Positions 1-7,853 of a stretch of DNA of 29,929 bases are shown here, piece after piece (within the stretch, counting starts at the first letter, position 1; every line of letters begins with the position of its first letter). The DNA is from Actinobacteria bacterium UBA3028 (lineage in GTDB: Bacteria > Actinomycetota > Actinomycetes > Nanopelagicales > Nanopelagicaceae). The position numbers and the translations under genes are program-made. The stretch lies in the NCBI GenBank assembly GCA_002367715.1, contig DFDL01000031.1, positions 1 to 29,929 on the forward strand, given 5' to 3'. The notes below the pieces were generated by a model, which made no database searches, was not told the DNA's origin, and worked only from the letters and a program-made list of their open reading frames with translations.

Positions 1-980
1 CGCTGCAGGCGGGCAAGATTGGTAGTAAATAAATCATCGCCAAGAACCTGTAATTTCTTGGGTGCGCTTGCCATAAATTCTGACCAGGATCGCCAATCAT
101 CTTCAGCAAAGGGATCTTCGATAGAGAGAACTGGGTGATCGCTAACCATCTTTAAAATAAAGGCTACAAAAGCTTCGCGGCTAAATTCCATACCCAGGGC
201 TGCCAACTTGTATTTCTCGCCGTCGAAGAATTGAGTTGATGCAACATCAATTGCAATGCTGACATCCTTTTCTGGCTTAAGCCCCACCTCGGTAATGCAA
301 TTAGTAACGAATTCAAGTGCGTTATCTATAGTCGGGAATGCGATACCAAGGCCACCTTCATCAGCAATTAAGTGCGTGATCGCGCCAGACTTAGCACCCT
401 TGCTTGCCGCGAGTTCTCGAATGGCAACAATCCAGGAGAGCGCTTCGGCAAATGAGGTTGCACCATTTGGAAGAACCAAGACATCTTGAATATCCATTGT
501 TCGATTTGCATGGGCGCCACCAGAGAGAATATTTACCATTGGCATTGGGATGAGAAGTTTTCCTTCGGATTGAAAGTATCTTGCAAGCGAGAGTCCGGCG
601 GTATGGGCAGCTGCCTTTGCTACTGCAAGTGAGACCGCAAGCAGGGCATTTGCACCCAAAATATGGTGGTCAGGTGTGTGATCGAGTTCAACCAAGATGC
701 CATCTGTCGCAAGAGGAATTGGTCGGTGGCCTCGCAAACGCGGTGCAATTACGTTATTGATATTTTCAACGGCTTGGTAAACGGATTTACCACCATAGAA
801 TTTTTCCGAAAATTTTGTATCGGTATCGCGTAGCTCTTTTGCTTCATGCGCGCCTGTCGATGCGCCAGATGGAACACGTGTGGTGTGGATAGAGCCATCT
901 GACATAGTCAAAGTAACCGCAACGGTTGGCCGCCCTCTTGAATCCAGAACTTGATAGCCAACTAAATCTTTTATACTCAT
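1..980 (-). CDS. Enolase paralogue (phosphopyruvate hydratase family), 3' end outside the window
   Basis: The first ~326 residues of an enolase-family protein are visible; a full enolase has about 420, so the C-terminal part with the catalytic lysines lies beyond the left edge. The N-terminus carries VLDSRGRPTV and VPSGASTG (the mobile-loop signature), followed by LGANALLAVSLAVAKAA and GGAHANRTMDIQD. Metal and catalytic positions recognisable are E208 in ADEGG, D245 in IAIDVAST, the glutamate of SIEDPFAEDDW and the aspartates of VLGDDL. At D166 the usual QE of enolases is QD, a conservative change at a catalytic acid. The start ATG overlaps the stop of the upstream kinase gene as ATGA, so it is the fifth gene of the minus-strand operon that begins at 4508. 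Canonical enolase converts 2-phosphoglycerate to phosphoenolpyruvate in the cytoplasm. The sequence drift and catabolic-operon setting suggest a second, specialised copy acting on a related phospho-sugar acid, which is inference. It is not obviously a pseudogene, as the frame is open throughout. Confidence 0.88.
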   Translation of the reverse strand, partial: MSIKDLVGYQVLDSRGRPTVAVTLTMSDGSIHTTRVPSGASTGAHEAKELRDTDTKFSEKFYGGKSVYQAVENINNVIAPRLRGHRPIPLATDGILVELDHTPDHHILGANALLAVSLAVAKAAAHTAGLSLARYFQSEGKLLIPMPMVNILSGGAHANRTMDIQDVLVLPNGATSFAEALSWIVAIRELAASKGAKSGAITHLIADEGGLGIAFPTIDNALEFVTNCITEVGLKPEKDVSIAIDVASTQFFDGEKYKLAALGMEFSREAFVAFILKMVSDHPVLSIEDPFAEDDWRSWSEFMASAPKKLQVLGDDLFTTNLARLQ

Positions 981-1951
981 ACAAATAGCCCTTCGAAAGT
1001 CATACTTGGATTAGTTAGCGCTGCTTTAGTTAGCTCTTGAACTCTAATTTTGCCAGCGCCATCTAGGTAGTTAACCGGGGACACACCTTCGACTCTGGCA
1101 AGTGCAATAACTGCAACGTGATGTGGAAGCGCGGCTGCGATCTCGATCTCAGAAGTCTTGGCATATGAATCTCGAAATGCGATTGCGCATTGGCGAAGAG
1201 CGGCTCTCTGAGTTAAATCCTGGGTTCGCAGGAATTTACAGAGCAGGTGTGCGCTAACAAAAGCTAGATCAAAGACCGGGTTGCCGGTATGCATGACCTC
1301 AAAATCAAGAACTATCGGTTTATCTTCCCCGGTAATCATTATGTTTTTCGGAGAGAAGTCGCCATGGACCAGAGTTAATTTAATCTCGGTAATCTCTCGA
1401 ATCAATTCTTGGATCCTTGCATCAAGTGCTGGATTTACCTTTGCCACTGCGCGATAGAAAGGTGTTACACGCAATTGATCAAAGAGTGAATCTTCAAGGT
1501 AGGAATCCCTGGCTGATTTAGAATCAGCCCCAAAGTTGTGCCAGGTGGCAAGTATTCGACCAAGATCGCTGCCGATACTTACTTTAATAACGCCATCTAA
1601 TAGATCAGATTTCCAAACGGTGCACTCTCGAGGCAGGCGGGTCATGGTTAGAGTGAACTCTTCTGGATCTAAATCAATTAACTCTGGAACGTTATCTGGC
1701 GTGATTGAATGCAGCAATTTCATGCCATTTGCTTCAATTATTGCTCGACGCTGATCAGCCTTCCATACCGCCGCAACTTTTAGTTGAGGTAGCGCCTGCT
1801 TTAATACTAAATCGCGCTTACTATCCTTAACTGCCAGAACTACATTTGAGACACCGCCAGTTAAGATCTCAACTTGGGCGCGGCCGCTGATAATAGAGCG
1901 CTTCGTTAAATACTCAACAACGCTGGTCTCATCGAGTAGCTCTTTTTTCAT
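977..1951 (-). CDS. APH/choline-kinase-fold small-molecule kinase
   Basis: A 324-residue protein of the aminoglycoside-phosphotransferase fold. The glycine-rich loop LTGGVSNVVL sits at residues 30-39, followed by VLK with the ATP-binding lysine near K51. The catalytic loop HGDFSPKN is at 196-203 (D198, N203) and the magnesium-binding DFE at 216-218. Such proteins phosphorylate hydroxyl groups of small molecules using ATP in the cytoplasm; the general look and the DFEVMHTGNPVFDLAF stretch recall methylthioribose kinase and related kinases, but the protein is shorter than MtnK. It lies between an SDR gene (8-bp gap upstream) and the enolase paralogue (ATGA overlap downstream), so it probably phosphorylates the sugar or sugar acid handled by this operon. 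No strong Shine-Dalgarno is seen, so translation may be coupled to the upstream gene. The substrate cannot be read from sequence; the kinase fold is secure. Confidence 0.82.
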   Translation of the reverse strand: MKKELLDETSVVEYLTKRSIISGRAQVEILTGGVSNVVLAVKDSKRDLVLKQALPQLKVAAVWKADQRRAIIEANGMKLLHSITPDNVPELIDLDPEEFTLTMTRLPRECTVWKSDLLDGVIKVSIGSDLGRILATWHNFGADSKSARDSYLEDSLFDQLRVTPFYRAVAKVNPALDARIQELIREITEIKLTLVHGDFSPKNIMITGEDKPIVLDFEVMHTGNPVFDLAFVSAHLLCKFLRTQDLTQRAALRQCAIAFRDSYAKTSEIEIAAALPHHVAVIALARVEGVSPVNYLDGAGKIRVQELTKAALTNPSMTFEGLFV

Positions 1952-1959
1952 GGCAAAAA

Positions 1960-2634
1960 TTAAATTGTGCGAGAGATAGAAAATCCGCGATCAACAAAGA
2001 TACTCTGCCCAGATATGCCGGTATTTAACGCTGAACCAAACATGTAGACGCTATTTGCAACATCAACTGGAGTAGCAAGCTCACCACCAGGGGTCTGCCC
2101 TACAACATTTGCAACTTGCTCAGGAGAGAGCGTTCTGGCAACCATTGGACTGTTGATGATGCCAGGCAGAATTCCATTTACAAGAATTTTTTTCTGGCGA
2201 CCAAGATCAACTGCAAGTGAGCGAACTAGACCACCAACTGCTGCCTTAGTCACAGAGTAAGCAAATTTCTCTTGGCGCGTAAATTGCTCCCAGAGCGAGC
2301 TCAAGATAACTACTCGAGCACCTTGCGTTATCGCGTTATTTTCCATCAAGGTCGAGATGCTCTCAGCGATAACAGTCACATTGGCTTCAAAGAGCTCATT
2401 GAGCTCCTTGGTACCTGTCTGCATTGCAGAGCCATTCACATTTGCGCCTTGGCCAAAGACAATTGCATCAAAAGATCTATCAGTTAAGTTAGATTTTGAG
2501 AGTGGAAGTTGGATATCGCCGCTATTAACGGTTTTACGGACTGCGCAAGTGACATCCCACTTTTCAGCGCGATATTTATCAAGGATTGCTCCGCCTAGAG
2601 TTCCAGTTGAGCCAAGTATCAGTAAGTTAGGCAT
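1960..2634 (-). CDS. Short-chain dehydrogenase/reductase (SDR), compact form
   Basis: At 224 residues this is short for a classical SDR (about 250). The dinucleotide-binding GSTGTLG is at 8-14 and starts only seven residues from the N-terminus. The catalytic set is S112/S113 in VVILSS, Y126 and K130 in YSVTK. The usual NNAG motif is replaced by GQGANVNG, and GILPGIINSPM is the typical post-catalytic segment. The protein should be a cytoplasmic NAD(P)-dependent oxidoreductase acting on a hydroxyl or keto group. It follows the U32-like gene with a 3-bp gap and precedes the kinase, so it shares the operon's substrate, which is unknown. The family is certain, the substrate is not. Confidence 0.85.
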   Translation of the reverse strand: MPNLLILGSTGTLGGAILDKYRAEKWDVTCAVRKTVNSGDIQLPLSKSNLTDRSFDAIVFGQGANVNGSAMQTGTKELNELFEANVTVIAESISTLMENNAITQGARVVILSSLWEQFTRQEKFAYSVTKAAVGGLVRSLAVDLGRQKKILVNGILPGIINSPMVARTLSPEQVANVVGQTPGGELATPVDVANSVYMFGSALNTGISGQSIFVDRGFSISRTI

Positions 2635-2637
2635 CGG

Positions 2638-3570
2638 TTATTTTTCAAAGCCATAGCGCGTAAGCATTGAATACCCAATTGCAGCGCGTCGAACTCGCTC
2701 GCGAGCCGTGGACTCAACTACTCCTTGGATGTGAGTTCCTGATGGATAGAGTCCAGGGGAGTTTCGAACTGTGAACTTCAGATAGATCGGGGCCGCTACT
2801 CGAACCAGATCTGGTACTTCATAATGGCGAACTGGACCACCAAAATCATCGGGACCTTCAACATAGACATCAACTGGAACATCTACCTGTGATCGGATTG
2901 CTGCGATTTGTTGGAGCGAGAGATCAGTTGCAAGATTCAAAGTTGATGCGCCCATTTCAACCATGAGCTGAGCCGTTGCTGGGTTGTTGCATGGCATTGC
3001 AACCGAGGTCTTTAAAATGAAATCACTTGGTAGATCGCCATTTCGCTTAGCTTCACCGAGAACGTTTAATAGCCCCATATCGCCAACCAAGATCGAGCGC
3101 AGGCCAAGATCTGCGCCATGAAGTACATCTTCAACTGCGTAGCGAAGTTGATCGCCGCCGCGAAGTGTTGGATTTGCTACCCCACCAGCAGATGAGAGAA
3201 CTTGCTTTCCAATATCCCAAGAGGCGCGGGGGCCAACGAATAAACAGACCTCAATATTTTCACTGGCTCCGATTGCAACCATCTCTTTAATTTCAGCATC
3301 AGTTAGCATCATGATTCCAGAGCCCTGTGAGATCCGTGCTACTGGCAACTTATGTCGCTTAGCCTCTTCTAGAACTACTTTGAAGGCAGCAGGCCCCTCA
3401 ACTGATGGAATCTCAATCTTCCATCTTGATCCATCAGCAAAGCGCTTTGCAGATTCTGGCAGGCCATCGGCATCTGCGCTGGTGATGTTCTGCTTTGCGA
3501 GAAGTGAAATAGATTTCTTCATTGGACCACTTGCATCTCTAGATGATGGCCAGGTACTTGATTCTGTCAT
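2638..3570 (-). CDS. U32-peptidase-like TIM-barrel protein of unknown role
   Basis: A 310-residue protein without a signal peptide. The central part resembles the peptidase U32 domain: GLRSILVGDMGLLNVL near 157-171, LKTSVAMPCNNPATAQLM near 187-203, ASTLNLATDLSLQQIAAI, then VDVYVEGPDDFGG near 233-245. In typical U32 proteins these correspond to the barrel strands leading to a short G-x-L/C segment; the cysteine-rich C-terminal part of classical U32 members is absent. U32-like proteins include collagenase-like peptidases and RNA or quinone hydroxylation factors; none of these roles fits a sugar operon well. The start at 3570 is supported by an AGAAGG element about 7 bases upstream; M17 is an in-frame alternative. 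It lies between the lactonase and an SDR in one operon. Function unknown; the homology call is moderately confident. Confidence 0.6.
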   Translation of the reverse strand: MTESSTWPSSRDASGPMKKSISLLAKQNITSADADGLPESAKRFADGSRWKIEIPSVEGPAAFKVVLEEAKRHKLPVARISQGSGIMMLTDAEIKEMVAIGASENIEVCLFVGPRASWDIGKQVLSSAGGVANPTLRGGDQLRYAVEDVLHGADLGLRSILVGDMGLLNVLGEAKRNGDLPSDFILKTSVAMPCNNPATAQLMVEMGASTLNLATDLSLQQIAAIRSQVDVPVDVYVEGPDDFGGPVRHYEVPDLVRVAAPIYLKFTVRNSPGLYPSGTHIQGVVESTARERVRRAAIGYSMLTRYGFEK

Positions 3571-3617
3571 TTCATTCCTTCTGCTAGATATCGGGATTTA
3601 ATAGTTGGATTAGGTAA

Positions 3618-4508
3618 TTAATTAGGAAATAGCGTTGGAGCTACGCCTGGAACTTTTGGCCGGCAGATAAAAGTTTTACCCCAATCAGCGCCGGAATCAG
3701 CAACGCCATCGTGGGCAGATGTAATAACCATCTCTTCAAAGTTTGGTCCAACAAATGCTGCGCTAGTCACCATCGGCACTGGCATCTGGATAACATCAGT
3801 TATATTGAAATCCTTATCAAAGCGGCGAAGACATGAACCATTCCAGAACGCCACCCAGATTCCATCCTCAGCATCAATACACATTCCATCTGGTAAACCT
3901 TGTGAGTCATCTGCAATTTGCCAGCGAACTCTGCGATTTGAAATCTCACCATCTGCGTAATCAAAGGTATCAATCGACTTTGCAAGGGTGTCGATGTAAT
4001 ACATCGTCTTTCCATCCTTCGACCAGGCAAGTCCATTGCTCAGCCAAATTCCATCTTGAACTTTTGTTAGCTTGTCGCCGCTCTTATCGAGACGGTAAAG
4101 ACCACAGGCGCTCTGATTCTCAGCCCACTCGTAAGGCATATTTCCTAAGAAGAGGTGCCCATCTGGTGCAACCTTCGCATCATTCCAGCGATTAGGAAAC
4201 GGTGGCTCGCCGCCATCTGTATCTAATCTCGTGGGTAATTTACTTATAGAACCATCAGGGCTCCGACGTATCGGACCATTTGCAGTTCCTAGGAGTTCAG
4301 ATCCATCTGCCGCAGGAATAACAAAGGAGACATGCTCGGTGGTTTCATATGAACTAGTTATGCCGGTCTTGAGATTTCGTCGATGAACAAGCTTTCCCAT
4401 GATGTCGACCCAGAGAACATCTGAGTTATCCCTACCGATTGCTACCGGACCCTCGCCAACATGACAGCGGCGTTCATCCCAAATTCTAAGATTTATATCT
4501 TGGCTCAT
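3618..4508 (-). CDS. SMP-30/gluconolactonase/LRE family sugar lactonase
   Basis: A 296-residue six-bladed beta-propeller protein. The metal-site residues of the regucalcin/gluconolactonase family are present in order: E19 in GEGP, N109 in RWNDAK, N158 in LSNGLAWS and D207 in LPDGMCID. Members hydrolyse aldono- or aldarolactones to the free sugar acids with a divalent metal. There is no signal peptide, so it should act in the cytoplasm on lactones made by the dehydrogenases of this island. It is the first gene of the minus-strand operon running to the enolase paralogue. A TATAGT box lies exactly 6 nt before the ATG and no Shine-Dalgarno is visible, so a leaderless transcript is likely. Family assignment is strong; the particular lactone is unknown. 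Confidence 0.9.
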   Translation of the reverse strand: MSQDINLRIWDERRCHVGEGPVAIGRDNSDVLWVDIMGKLVHRRNLKTGITSSYETTEHVSFVIPAADGSELLGTANGPIRRSPDGSISKLPTRLDTDGGEPPFPNRWNDAKVAPDGHLFLGNMPYEWAENQSACGLYRLDKSGDKLTKVQDGIWLSNGLAWSKDGKTMYYIDTLAKSIDTFDYADGEISNRRVRWQIADDSQGLPDGMCIDAEDGIWVAFWNGSCLRRFDKDFNITDVIQMPVPMVTSAAFVGPNFEEMVITSAHDGVADSGADWGKTFICRPKVPGVAPTLFPN

Positions 4509-4514
4509 ATGGGC

Positions 4515-4520
4515 ACTATA
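4515..4520 (-). promoter_or_regulatory. Putative -10 box of a leaderless promoter for the lactonase operon
   Basis: On the minus strand TATAGT ends 6 nt before the ATG at 4508, which would put the transcription start on or next to the A of the start codon. No Shine-Dalgarno is present. The same geometry recurs at 16992-16997 and 24679-24684 in this window. No clear -35 element was identified. Confidence 0.5.
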
Positions 4521-4582
4521 AACGATGAGGTGATTGGACTACTATCGGTTATTGAAATTATTTAAATATTTTAAATAGCGAG

Positions 4583-5368
4583 ATGGAGACCAGGGATCTG
4601 ATGGCTGCTTCAAACCTAACAAATTTTGCAGGACAAGTTGTATTGGTGACAGGGGCAGCAAGCGGTATCGGAAAGGCTGCGGCAGAGCTCATCGCCCAGC
4701 GCGGTGGAAAGGTCATCTGCCTAGATCTCAATGAGGATGGACTTAAAATAACAGTCGCACAGATCGAGCAGGCAGGAGGCTCTGCCGGCTACAAGGTCTT
4801 AGATGTCTCCTCACAATCCGGAGTAAAGAAGGTTGTCGCTGAAATTCTGGCAGAGCACGGCCAAGTACATGCGCTCGCAAACTCGGCCGGCATCTCAGGG
4901 CCAACTGGCAAGCCAGTTGAAGAAGTTGAATGGGCAGCATTCCAGAAGACAATTGAAATAAATTTATATGGAACGATCTGGCTTACCCAAGAGTTGATGC
5001 CATCAATGAAGGAACATAAATATGGCCGAATTGTTCACTTGGCGTCGATTGCTGGCAAAGAGGGAAACCCTGGAATGTCGGCATACAACGCATCAAAGGC
5101 AGCCGTGATCGGATTTGTAAAGGGCGTTGCAAAAGAGTGTGCAACATTTGGAATCACAATTAATGCTGTTGCACCCGCAGTAATTCGAACACCAATTAAC
5201 GAAACCGTTGCCCCAGATGTTCAGGCTTATATGGTCTCAAAGATTCCAGTTGGCCGTTTAGGTGAGCCGAATGAGGTCGCTGAAATAATTGCATTTGCCG
5301 CATCACAAGCATGTTCATTTACGACAGGATTTACCTTCGACGTTTCAGGTGGTCGGGCCACTTACTAA
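4583..5368 (+). CDS. Classical SDR oxidoreductase (sugar or polyol dehydrogenase-like)
   Basis: A 261-residue classical SDR. The NAD(P)-binding TGAASGIG is at 23-30, followed by CLDLN near 46-50, where the aspartate suggests preference for NAD. NSAG is at 100-103, S155 in VHLASIAG, and Y168/K172 in YNASK. It probably oxidises a sugar, polyol or aldonate in the cytoplasm. It opens the plus-strand operon that continues through KDG kinase and KDPG aldolase, and shares a 74-bp divergent promoter region with the lactonase gene. The ATG at 4583 lacks a clear Shine-Dalgarno; ATG at 4601 has AGGGA just upstream and gives a more usual SDR N-terminus, so it may be the real start. The stop codon overlaps the next start as TAATG. 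Confidence 0.88.
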   Translation: METRDLMAASNLTNFAGQVVLVTGAASGIGKAAAELIAQRGGKVICLDLNEDGLKITVAQIEQAGGSAGYKVLDVSSQSGVKKVVAEILAEHGQVHALANSAGISGPTGKPVEEVEWAAFQKTIEINLYGTIWLTQELMPSMKEHKYGRIVHLASIAGKEGNPGMSAYNASKAAVIGFVKGVAKECATFGITINAVAPAVIRTPINETVAPDVQAYMVSKIPVGRLGEPNEVAEIIAFAASQACSFTTGFTFDVSGGRATY

Positions 5369-6291
5369 TGTCGGATGTAACTTCAGATTTGATCTCCGGA
5401 GTCTGCCCAGTATTAAGTGTTCCATTTACGAATAGTGGTGAGGTTGATTATGAGAGTTTTGAATCGCTAGTTAACTGGATCATCTCGCAGGGCGTTAAAT
5501 CTGTTCTATTTTTCGGAGTAGCCAGTGAAAATATAAAGTTGAGTGACCCTGAGCGCTACAAACTATTGGAAATTTTACTCAAAGTTAGAGCTGGTTCAGG
5601 CTTAAAAGTTATCGCCTCTGTCGCCGATCATGCATCAGAGCTCGCAGTGAAACGAGCCCAAGATTATGAAGCCATGGGCGTTGATTTAATAAATATTCTT
5701 CCACCATCTTTTTTTAATCCAAGTGCAGAGCAAATCCGCTTTCATCTGGCACAAATTCTTGGCGCGGTAAAAATTCCAGTGGTAATTCAACACCTGCCAC
5801 AAGCTGGTGGAATGCAAGATGTAGCCGAGCTACTAACACTTGCTGATCAGTACCCAAATCTTAGAATTGTAAAATGTGAATCAAATCCGCCAGAAGAATC
5901 TATTAAGCGGGTCTATGAGATTACAGAAGGCAAAGTTGCGAGCCTGATTGGCTGGGGTGGAATTTTCTGGGAGTCTGGCGACCTAGCAGGAGCTAAGGGA
6001 ATTCAGCCCGGTTGTGGTGTAACTGATCTTTATAAATGGAGCGAGGCTGCGCTAATTTCTGGTGACCGCAAAGAATTCGGACGCCGCCTAAATACCTTCA
6101 TCCCATGGATTTCTAGTTGGATCTCAAATTTAGAACTATTAATCGCTGCAGAGAAACATATCCTTGCTCGCCGTGGAATTATCGCCTCTGATTACTGTCG
6201 CCATCCAACTGTTGCGCTAAGTGATCAAGTAAAACGTGAGATTGATGAATGTTTAGATTTAATTGAGAGGGTGGCAGATGGAAGAGCGTAA
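5368..6291 (+). CDS. DapA/dihydrodipicolinate synthase superfamily lyase with altered active site
   Basis: A 307-residue TIM barrel of the class I aldolase DHDPS/NAL family. I set the start at the ATG overlapping the upstream stop (TAATG); an earlier in-frame ATG at 5311 would bury 57 bases in the SDR gene. K169 in RIVKCES is the expected Schiff-base lysine. The residues that usually work with it have changed: the YNxP tyrosine position reads QHLP (Q141), and the GTTGE/GTSGE loop reads GVASE at 50-54. Characterised members cleave or dehydrate 2-keto acids such as KDG, N-acetylneuraminate or keto-deoxy-aldarates. The adjacent KDG kinase and KDPG aldolase suggest a 2-keto-3-deoxy sugar acid or its precursor as substrate, but missing Tyr and Thr argue against a standard mechanism. 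Family certain, reaction open. Confidence 0.8.
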   Translation: MSDVTSDLISGVCPVLSVPFTNSGEVDYESFESLVNWIISQGVKSVLFFGVASENIKLSDPERYKLLEILLKVRAGSGLKVIASVADHASELAVKRAQDYEAMGVDLINILPPSFFNPSAEQIRFHLAQILGAVKIPVVIQHLPQAGGMQDVAELLTLADQYPNLRIVKCESNPPEESIKRVYEITEGKVASLIGWGGIFWESGDLAGAKGIQPGCGVTDLYKWSEAALISGDRKEFGRRLNTFIPWISSWISNLELLIAAEKHILARRGIIASDYCRHPTVALSDQVKREIDECLDLIERVADGRA

Positions 6292-7240
6292 TGGCTATGA
6301 CATATTCACCTTTGGTGAAGCGATGGCGCTTTTTATGACTACTGATACCGATAGCGTTGCAACAGCCTCAACTTATGCAATGACCGCTGCTGGCGCCGAG
6401 GGCAATGTTGCCGTAGCAGCTACAAGACTTGGCCTAAACGTCTATTTCCAGACAAAACTTGGGCGCGACCAATTAGGGGACGCTGTGGCAAGTCAGTTCG
6501 AGGCGGCAGGAGTAGCCAGCAAACATTTTTTAAGAGTTGATAATTACACCGGAGCGCTGGTTCGAAATCATGGCGCAACTAATCCACTTGAAAATACCTA
6601 TCTCCGTCGCTGTAGCGCAGCATCTACCTTTGAACCTTCAGATATTGATGTTGAGATTTTAGGAGGATCTCGCTGGTTGCATGTAACAGGCATAACTGTT
6701 GCGCTCTCAGACACCTCGAAGCGGGCCGTGGATTTCGCACTAGATGTTGCGCGCAAGAACAAGGTTGGCATTAGCTTTGATTTAAATATCAGGAGAAAAC
6801 TCTGGTCACCAGAGCAAGCACGAAGAACGCTAAGTGAAATGGTCAAGGATGTTGATCTAGTTACTGGTGGGGTTGATGAATATGAGTTGGTATTTGGCTC
6901 AAAGGATCCAGAGGAGAATCTTAAGTCGGTCGCTGCGCGTGGAGTAAAGACTGTAATTATGACGGCAGGTCCTGATGAGATGCGAATCTTGCATGAGGGC
7001 GAGCAATTTAATTTTACGCCACAGAAAGTAAAGGTCGTAGATCCAGTTGGATCTGGAGACGCCTTTATCTCTGGAACAATTTCTGGCTTGCTTGCAGGGC
7101 TAGATATTAGGCAAGCAATCGCCCAGGGGAGCAAATGCGGCGCAATGGTCGCATCTACAATGGGAGACTGGGCAGGGATGGTCGCAGGATCCAATGGCCT
7201 ATTACCGAATGGAGAATTTGATGGAAAAAATGGCGAGTAA
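6278..7240 (+). CDS. kdgK: PfkB-family sugar kinase, probably 2-keto-3-deoxygluconate kinase
   Basis: A 320-residue ribokinase-fold kinase. The start at ATG 6278 is preferred over an upstream TTG (6263) because GAGAGG lies about 8 bases before it; it overlaps the DapA-like gene by 14 bp. The N-terminal substrate loop AAGAEGNVAVAATRLG spans 37-52 and the C-terminal PfkB signature DPVGSGDAF is at 255-263 with catalytic D261. The segment FDLNIRRKLW (168-176) resembles the FD.N.R..LW motif common in KDG kinases. It would convert 2-keto-3-deoxy-D-gluconate plus ATP to KDPG in the cytoplasm, feeding the KDPG aldolase encoded immediately downstream with a 20-bp overlap. A closely related deoxy-keto acid is the alternative substrate. 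Confidence 0.85.
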   Translation: MEERNGYDIFTFGEAMALFMTTDTDSVATASTYAMTAAGAEGNVAVAATRLGLNVYFQTKLGRDQLGDAVASQFEAAGVASKHFLRVDNYTGALVRNHGATNPLENTYLRRCSAASTFEPSDIDVEILGGSRWLHVTGITVALSDTSKRAVDFALDVARKNKVGISFDLNIRRKLWSPEQARRTLSEMVKDVDLVTGGVDEYELVFGSKDPEENLKSVAARGVKTVIMTAGPDEMRILHEGEQFNFTPQKVKVVDPVGSGDAFISGTISGLLAGLDIRQAIAQGSKCGAMVASTMGDWAGMVAGSNGLLPNGEFDGKNGE

Positions 7241-7853
7241 CGCCGCTTTTGACTCAGGGCTGGTTGCCATTATTCGTAGCGCCACAGCAGATCAGGCTCG
7301 CGAAAATGCCACTGCGCTAATTGCTGCAGGCATCGAAGTAATTGAATTCACGACAACTACTCCTGCAGTCTTTGAGCTAATCGAAGAGTTCACATCAGAC
7401 TCAACTAAGAAGCATGTATATGTTGGCCTGGGAACTGCGATGAGCAGATCACATGTTTTATCGGGCAAAGATGCCGGCGCAAAATTTGTGATCTCACCAC
7501 ACGTATCCCAAGAGGTCATCGAGAGCACTAAGCAGGCTGGGCTAATCTCAATTCCTGGTGTCGCATCGCCAACTGAGGTTGCAGATGCGATCAGATATGG
7601 CGCCGATATGTTGAAGTTCTTCCCAGCCTCATCCCTTGGAACAAGCTTTTTAAAATCGATTAGAGATCCCTTTCCTGGAAATACCTGGCTGGCAACCGGA
7701 GGCATTTCAGTCGCTTCTATTGCTGACTGGGTGCAGGCCGGAGTTTCGGGTTTTGGAATAGGTGGACCACTAACATCCGGCGGCGTAAAAAATATTGCAA
7801 ATCGTGTAGCCGAATTTAAAGCAGCAATTGCAGCTGCAAAGGAGAGTCAATGA
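7221..7853 (+). CDS. eda: KDPG/KHG aldolase
   Basis: A 210-residue class I aldolase. Among four in-frame ATGs (7194, 7209, 7221, 7230) I choose 7221, since GGAGA lies 5 bases upstream and the N-terminus then matches the family length. Signature parts are VAIIR (R19), IEVIEFTTTTP with catalytic E42, IPGVASPTEV, and LKFFPAS with Schiff-base K132, followed by ATGGIS. It splits 2-keto-3-deoxy-6-phosphogluconate into pyruvate and glyceraldehyde 3-phosphate in the cytoplasm, the last step of uronate and Entner-Doudoroff breakdown. It is co-transcribed with the kinase upstream (20-bp overlap), and its stop overlaps the next start as ATGA. Confidence 0.93.
   Translation: MEKMASNAAFDSGLVAIIRSATADQARENATALIAAGIEVIEFTTTTPAVFELIEEFTSDSTKKHVYVGLGTAMSRSHVLSGKDAGAKFVISPHVSQEVIESTKQAGLISIPGVASPTEVADAIRYGADMLKFFPASSLGTSFLKSIRDPFPGNTWLATGGISVASIADWVQAGVSGFGIGGPLTSGGVKNIANRVAEFKAAIAAAKESQ

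Noticed and set aside
4540..4580. AT-rich inverted repeat TTTAAA-TATT-TTTAAA as an operator
   Set aside because: Low-complexity AT sequence makes such symmetry likely by chance; it may simply contain the -10 region (TATTTT at 4567-4572).
6598..7194. 198-residue open frame on the minus strand
   Set aside because: It lies wholly inside the PfkB kinase gene, has no recognisable domain and is serine/threonine/proline-rich as expected of a reverse-frame shadow.
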